Below the pieces are notes generated by a model that was not told the DNA's origin, made no database searches, and saw only the letters and a list, made by a program, of their open reading frames with translations. Of a DNA stretch of 64,000 bases, positions 60,439 to 64,000 are shown piece by piece. The stretch's first letter is position 1. The number at the start of each line of letters is the position of its first letter. Where the stretch lies: assembly GCF_002368335.1 (NCBI RefSeq), contig NZ_AP018288.1, forward strand, positions 4,240,628 to 4,304,627, read 5' to 3'. The position numbers were made by a program, and so were the translations under genes. This DNA is from Nostoc sp. NIES-4103 (GTDB lineage: Bacteria > Cyanobacteriota > Cyanobacteriia > Cyanobacteriales > Nostocaceae).

Positions 60439-60651
60439 TCAAATCTCTCCATTAACTTGCATTTGATGAACTTGATTTGCTAATTCTTGACGACTTTGAT
60501 CATCAAGCTTGTCAATCGCTAACATCCCCATAAGAATCACTTCTTTCAGGGTTAACCGTGTTGAATGTGCCTGTTTTTGCACAATCTCCTTAATAATTGG
60601 ACTAACACCAATCGCTGTACTAGCTCTTGCCACAGAATAATAGGGAAACAC
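60439..60651 (-). CDS. Possible small protein, 70 aa
   Basis: A 70-aa frame from GTG 60651 with a plausible helical sequence (SPIIKEIVQKQAHSTRLTLKEVILMGMLAIDKLDDQSRQELANQV). It could be a small DNA-binding or antitoxin-like protein or a gene remnant; no family is recognised and no ribosome binding site is clear. Confidence 0.35.
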   Translation of the reverse strand: MFPYYSVARASTAIGVSPIIKEIVQKQAHSTRLTLKEVILMGMLAIDKLDDQSRQELANQVHQMQVNGEI

Positions 60652-61083
60652 TAATCACTTCGCCTAAATCTTAGCACTTTAAATGAGGTTCTTCTATAAT
60701 AGATAGAATTGAATTTAATTATGTAAAAACTTATATTTATGTGTTTAAGTACAAAATATAGGATTTATAAATTTAGCTAATAAAAGATAATCCCATAGAT
60801 AAGCTAAATTCTTCTATTTATGGACAATTTTCACTACATGCTTAATCACGCTATCAAAAGTACCAGCCAAATTGTACACGGGAATCAAGCAACTTTTTGA
60901 TATTTAATCAAAACTTGCATTGTATATAACAATGACATTATTTGCTGTCAAGCTATTTGAGATCTATTTGACGTTTAATACTTGTTTATAGTAACTAATA
61001 ACTATCAGTTTGACTAACTTTCTGCTTGCTGCTTAATAGGCAAATGCACTTAGAGCTTGCGCTATTGTCTGAGAATATATTCA
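60652..61083. other. AT-rich intergenic region, nothing recognised
   Basis: About 430 bp, very AT-rich, without open frames, clear hairpins or STRRs. Confidence 0.4.
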
Positions 61084-61224
61084 TTAGTTAAATGTTGTCA
61101 TTCGCAAACGGCGGGCATAGCTTCTCACTGTACTATAAATCACCCCAAAGCGGTCTGAAACCTCCTTCAGAGTCCAGCCTTTCTCTTTTGCTAGTTCTCG
61201 AATCTTTAATCTGACTAATCCCAT
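61084..61224 (-). pseudogene. Truncated small XRE-type HTH gene
   Basis: The ATG at 61224 opens a 46-codon frame reading GLVRLKIRELAKEKGWTLKE, then VSDRFGVIYSTVRSYARR. This is the N-terminal helix-turn-helix of the short XRE regulators common in cyanobacteria. The second half (normally with a DFTAL-type segment and an acidic tail) is missing: after LRMTTFN comes a stop. It is thus a C-terminal truncation or a very small DNA-binding remnant. Confidence 0.6.
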
Positions 61225-61664
61225 ACTTGACAAGTGATGCGATCGCATCCTTCAATTTTATATGAGAAATGAAAAAGCGTAGATGCAAAGCGCTGAGCCA
61301 CCGAGGTACGAGCCTCACCCGAAAAGCAAGTCAAGAGCAATCACTTTCAAATATAGCCAACTTAAAGCGATTACCAAAATTTACCTGAATTCAAATTTCC
61401 GAATTTAGGTAAATATTTAGTGTTTTAGCCAAATCAAAAGCAAAAACTCTTGCCAGTTGTGGCTTTGAGAAATTTGAGTACTTTCAGCTGATAAAAAGAT
61501 GCGTTAAAGAAATTGTAAATTGTCAAATAGAATCTCGTTAAGTCGCTTTACAGAACTATACATTTACCATGAGAATAATTACTTGACCAAAGTAAAATTG
61601 CCGTAAATACAGGCAATTGATGCTGTCAAGCGTGAAAAACAGTAATTAGAGGAGAGACAAAGCG
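61225..61664. other. Intergenic region with a large palindrome
   Basis: ATTTACCTGAATTC (61379-61392) and GAATTTAGGTAAAT (61401-61414) form 14-bp arms with one mismatch around 8 nt. It may be an operator or a cruciform; it lies between the HTH remnant and the SGNH hydrolase gene. Ribosome binding site AGAGGAGAG at about 61649 serves the latter. Confidence 0.45.
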
Positions 61665-62732
61665 ATGAGGGAGCCTTATCTGTTGGCAGCAAGCTTGTTA
61701 ACAGGATTAGCATTACCAACATCGACTCTTCCACAAGTGTCGATGATGCTACCAGAAAGTTCTCAATTCCTGTCTGATGTAAAACACAATTCCCAGCCAA
61801 CAGTAAGTAAAACTAGCATTCCCAGCTTTGAAATTTATTTCGCACAATTCAGTAGTCAGATGTTGCCATATTCACATGCTTTGCAACCAAAAGTAGCTAA
61901 GAAAAGCATCGCCAGCTTGGACACATCCTTACCACAATTCAGCAGCCAGGTATCAACATCGCCAACACAACCATTAGTCAATCACAGTTACCAACCAGCT
62001 AAACTCCCACCGACATCTGGAAATCAACTTTATTACCAAAGATTAGCGGCGCTAAAAACAGGCCAGATTTATACACATATGTATGGTCATAGCGTGCTGT
62101 CATTATCGGAGTCAACTCAGAAGCGGCAACTCACTTATGAAGACTGGAAAAATTTATTAGCTTTAGAAGCTAAAACAATCACTAAAATTCAAGGTACAAA
62201 TAATTTGAGCATTTTAGTAGGTGATTCTTTAAGTATGTGGTTTCCCACAGAAAAATTGCCTGCTGGTAAATTATGGCTAAATCAAGGAATATCTGGAGAT
62301 ACTGCTGGAGGCATTTTAAAAAGATTGGCAGCCTTTTCGCCAACAAGACCAGAGGCGATTTACATTATGGCTGGGATTAACGACTTACGCAAAGGTGCTA
62401 GTGATGAAACTATTTTGCGTAATCACCGCCAGATTATCCGCAGTCTTAAGCACAGTCACCCAAAAACTAAGATAATTATTCAATCAATTCTGCCTACTCG
62501 CCTACAAACAATCAGTAATAGCCGTATTCGTCACATCAATGCACAACTTGCGTTAATTGCAAAAAAAGAAGGAGTCACTTATCTCAATATCTATAGTTGG
62601 TTTGTGGATTATCAAGGAAATTTGCGTCCAGAGTTAACCACAGATGGATTACATTTATCACCAGATGGGTATGATGTTTGGCGCTCAGCACTAGAGCAGA
62701 TGGAATTTCAGCTGACTCAGCGCGGTTTTTGA
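61665..62732 (+). CDS. SGNH/GDSL-family hydrolase
   Basis: A 355-aa protein with an N-terminal hydrophobic segment suggesting export (LLAASLLTGLALPTS), a Ser/Gln/Pro-rich spacer with two SIPSF/SIASL-type repeats up to about 120, and a C-terminal SGNH esterase domain. Catalytic residues: Ser188 (GDSLS), Gly around NQGISGD, Asn239 (AGINDLR), Asp327 and His330 (DGLHLSPDGY). It is probably an envelope or periplasmic esterase or deacetylase; substrate unknown. The DUF4864 gene follows 19 bp downstream. Confidence 0.88.
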   Translation: MREPYLLAASLLTGLALPTSTLPQVSMMLPESSQFLSDVKHNSQPTVSKTSIPSFEIYFAQFSSQMLPYSHALQPKVAKKSIASLDTSLPQFSSQVSTSPTQPLVNHSYQPAKLPPTSGNQLYYQRLAALKTGQIYTHMYGHSVLSLSESTQKRQLTYEDWKNLLALEAKTITKIQGTNNLSILVGDSLSMWFPTEKLPAGKLWLNQGISGDTAGGILKRLAAFSPTRPEAIYIMAGINDLRKGASDETILRNHRQIIRSLKHSHPKTKIIIQSILPTRLQTISNSRIRHINAQLALIAKKEGVTYLNIYSWFVDYQGNLRPELTTDGLHLSPDGYDVWRSALEQMEFQLTQRGF

Positions 62733-62751
62733 GCGATCGCATTTTAAATTT

Positions 62752-63114
62752 ATGAAAATTACTGATAGAGATTTTGTCACCATACGTTCTGTCATTGAAC
62801 GTCAATTAGAAGCCTTTCAAAAAGATGATGCTCAAGGTGCTTTTGCCTTTGCCAGTCCTGGTATTCAGGAACAATTTTGCACTCCAGAAAATTTTATGCA
62901 GATGGTGAGAAAGCACTATCCTGCTGTCTACCGTCCTCGTTCTGTCTTCTTTGAGAAGATTATAAGTATCCAAGGCAACATCACTCAGCCAGTGTTGCTA
63001 CTTAGTCCTCATGGAGTTCCTTTGAGAGCTTTATATTTTATGGAAAAACAGCCAGACGATACCTGGAGAATTAACGGTTGCTTTCTAGTGTCTGTGAAAG
63101 CTGAAATTATTTAA
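62752..63114 (+). CDS. DUF4864 family protein
   Basis: A 120-aa soluble protein of the NTF2-like DUF4864 family: RSVIERQLEAFQKDDAQGAFAFASPGIQ, then FMQMVRKHYPAVYRPRS and the end DTWRINGCFLV. Function unknown. It lies 19 bp after the SGNH hydrolase gene, suggesting one transcript. Confidence 0.82.
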   Translation: MKITDRDFVTIRSVIERQLEAFQKDDAQGAFAFASPGIQEQFCTPENFMQMVRKHYPAVYRPRSVFFEKIISIQGNITQPVLLLSPHGVPLRALYFMEKQPDDTWRINGCFLVSVKAEII

Positions 63115-63117
63115 TGG

Positions 63118-63197
63118 GAATTGGGAATGGGGCATTGGGAATTGGGAATTGGGAATTGGGAATTGGGAATGGGGAACTTGGGAATTGGGAATGGGAG
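63118..63197. repeat. STRR (GGGAATT)n
   Basis: About ten GGGAATT/GGGAATG heptamers between the convergent DUF4864 and larE genes. Confidence 0.85.
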
Positions 63198-63224
63198 ATT
63201 GTTAACAAATTACCAATCATCAAT

Positions 63225-64000
63225 TTAGGAGTTAACCCTTAAGGGTTGTTGGTTTAACACCTGATTTAACTTACCGCTGCGATATCCTTCTAAATCTAAG
63301 GTGACGTAGATAAAGCCAAAATCTTGAAATGTAGAAACTACTGAGGGTAAATTTGTAGTTAAAACAAATTCTTTAATTTGTTCTGGTAACAATTCAATGC
63401 GTGCTGTGTCTCCTTCAGAGCGCACGCGCAAATTCTGCCAACCTAGCTTTCGCAAATAAATTTCTGCCCTACCTACTCGTTGCAACTTGGCTACAGTAAT
63501 TTCTTCACCATAGGGAAAGCGGGAACTCAGACAAGGTTGGGCGGGTTTATCCCACCAAGGTAATCCTAGTTGTTGTGAAAGTTGACGGACTTCAGCTTTT
63601 GTGATACCAACTTCTGCTAAAGGCGATCGCGCACCTCTTTCTTTAGCTGCTTGAATACCTGGGCGATAATCGTGCAAATCATCGGCGTTGACCCCATCTA
63701 CCACAAAAGGATAACCCAACTCCAAAGCTAAAGGTTTAAGAGTGTCGTGCAATTCGCTTTTACAAAAATAGCAGCGGTTAACAGGGTTAGAAGTGTAATT
63801 GGGATTGTCCATTTCATGAGTCTGGACAATTTGATGAGGAATCCCAATAGTTGCAGCTTGAATTTTAGCGTCTTCCAACTCTTCTGGTAACAGTGAAGGA
63901 GAAACCGCTGTCATCGCCAAAGCGCGAGATCCCAACACATCATAAGCAATCTTGGCAACCAAAGTGCTATCCACGCCACCAGAGTAGGCAATCAAAGCCT
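63225..64000 (-). CDS. larE: LarE-type ATP-dependent sacrificial sulfur transferase (5' end outside window)
   Basis: At least 257 residues of a PP-loop protein; the coding frame continues past 64000 (ALIAYSGG is read up to the edge), so the N-terminus is missing. Seen: PP-loop YSGGVDSTLVAK, CYFCKSELHD and the conserved PAQPCLSSRFPYG, whose Cys is the sacrificial sulfur donor in LarE. LarE makes the nickel-pincer cofactor of lactate racemase. No larA/B/C genes are visible here, so the product may serve another enzyme. Confidence 0.9.
   Translation of the reverse strand, partial: ALIAYSGGVDSTLVAKIAYDVLGSRALAMTAVSPSLLPEELEDAKIQAATIGIPHQIVQTHEMDNPNYTSNPVNRCYFCKSELHDTLKPLALELGYPFVVDGVNADDLHDYRPGIQAAKERGARSPLAEVGITKAEVRQLSQQLGLPWWDKPAQPCLSSRFPYGEEITVAKLQRVGRAEIYLRKLGWQNLRVRSEGDTARIELLPEQIKEFVLTTNLPSVVSTFQDFGFIYVTLDLEGYRSGKLNQVLNQQPLRVNS

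Noticed and set aside
61133..61318. 61-codon minus-strand frame
   Set aside because: It is in a different frame over the XRE-type HTH remnant, whose own frame gives a recognisable domain.
1..64000. STRR and palindrome arrays as CRISPR arrays
   Set aside because: Repeats are contiguous 7-mers or foldable units without regular unique spacers; no cas genes are present.

Overview
The window looks like chromosomal DNA of a filamentous, probably heterocyst-forming cyanobacterium (Nostocales). psaA and psaB lie in tandem. The octamer GCGATCGC (HIP1) recurs throughout. Heptanucleotide short tandem repeats of the kind described from heterocystous cyanobacteria (STRRs) fill many intergenic gaps. There is a probable patD (heterocyst frequency) gene and a menH gene of phylloquinone synthesis. 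No ribosomal RNA or tRNA gene was recognised.

Layout. 0-6.2 kb: aldo/keto reductase, PhyH-type dioxygenase, PatD-like gene divergent from a bifunctional (p)ppGpp synthetase/hydrolase, and a small conserved protein. 6.2-11 kb: a 21-bp minisatellite, a composite inverted-repeat element, a large membrane-bound HEAT-repeat/NACHT-like NTPase with almost identical repeats, then three adjacent MITE-like elements. 11-24.8 kb: housekeeping genes (hydrolase, thioredoxin-like protein, pyrH-frr, geranylgeranyl reductase, MBL-fold protein, RCK/ion-channel protein, HtrA protease, nickel-sensor-like CsoR protein, menH, GH104 muramidase). 25-26.5 kb: a lone IS1341-type TnpB. 26.5-36.5 kb: SDR, DUF1997, DUF4079, an ankyrin protein, a Rpn-type nuclease, a CbiG C-terminal domain, a holin-like membrane protein, a peptidoglycan-binding protein and an M16 protease pair. 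36.8-38.9 kb: a probable 6S RNA gene, purK and a lumenal pentapeptide protein. 39-51 kb: a GTPase, TauD dioxygenase, an AtzG/AtzE-like pair, DUF952, a nonsense-interrupted gene, an NHLRC2-like protein, glutaminase and a proline-rich lipoprotein. 51-56 kb: psaA-psaB. 56-61.3 kb: an accessory stretch with two unrecognised genes, a gene remnant, a toxin-antitoxin pair whose toxin has an in-frame stop, cyanase, an orphan DNA methyltransferase and a truncated HTH gene. 61.6-64 kb: SGNH hydrolase, DUF4864 and the 3' part of larE.

Most genes are single-gene units separated by repeats. Supported couplings are pyrH-frr (14-nt overlap), pentapeptide-purK (overlap, perhaps continuing into the 6S RNA), atzG-atzE (4-nt overlap), the M16 pair and psaA-psaB. 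The strongest candidates for something under-described are the HEAT-NACHT protein and the families of inverted-repeat elements with visible target-site duplications. The window also holds several decayed genes, seen as single nonsense codons or terminal remnants.
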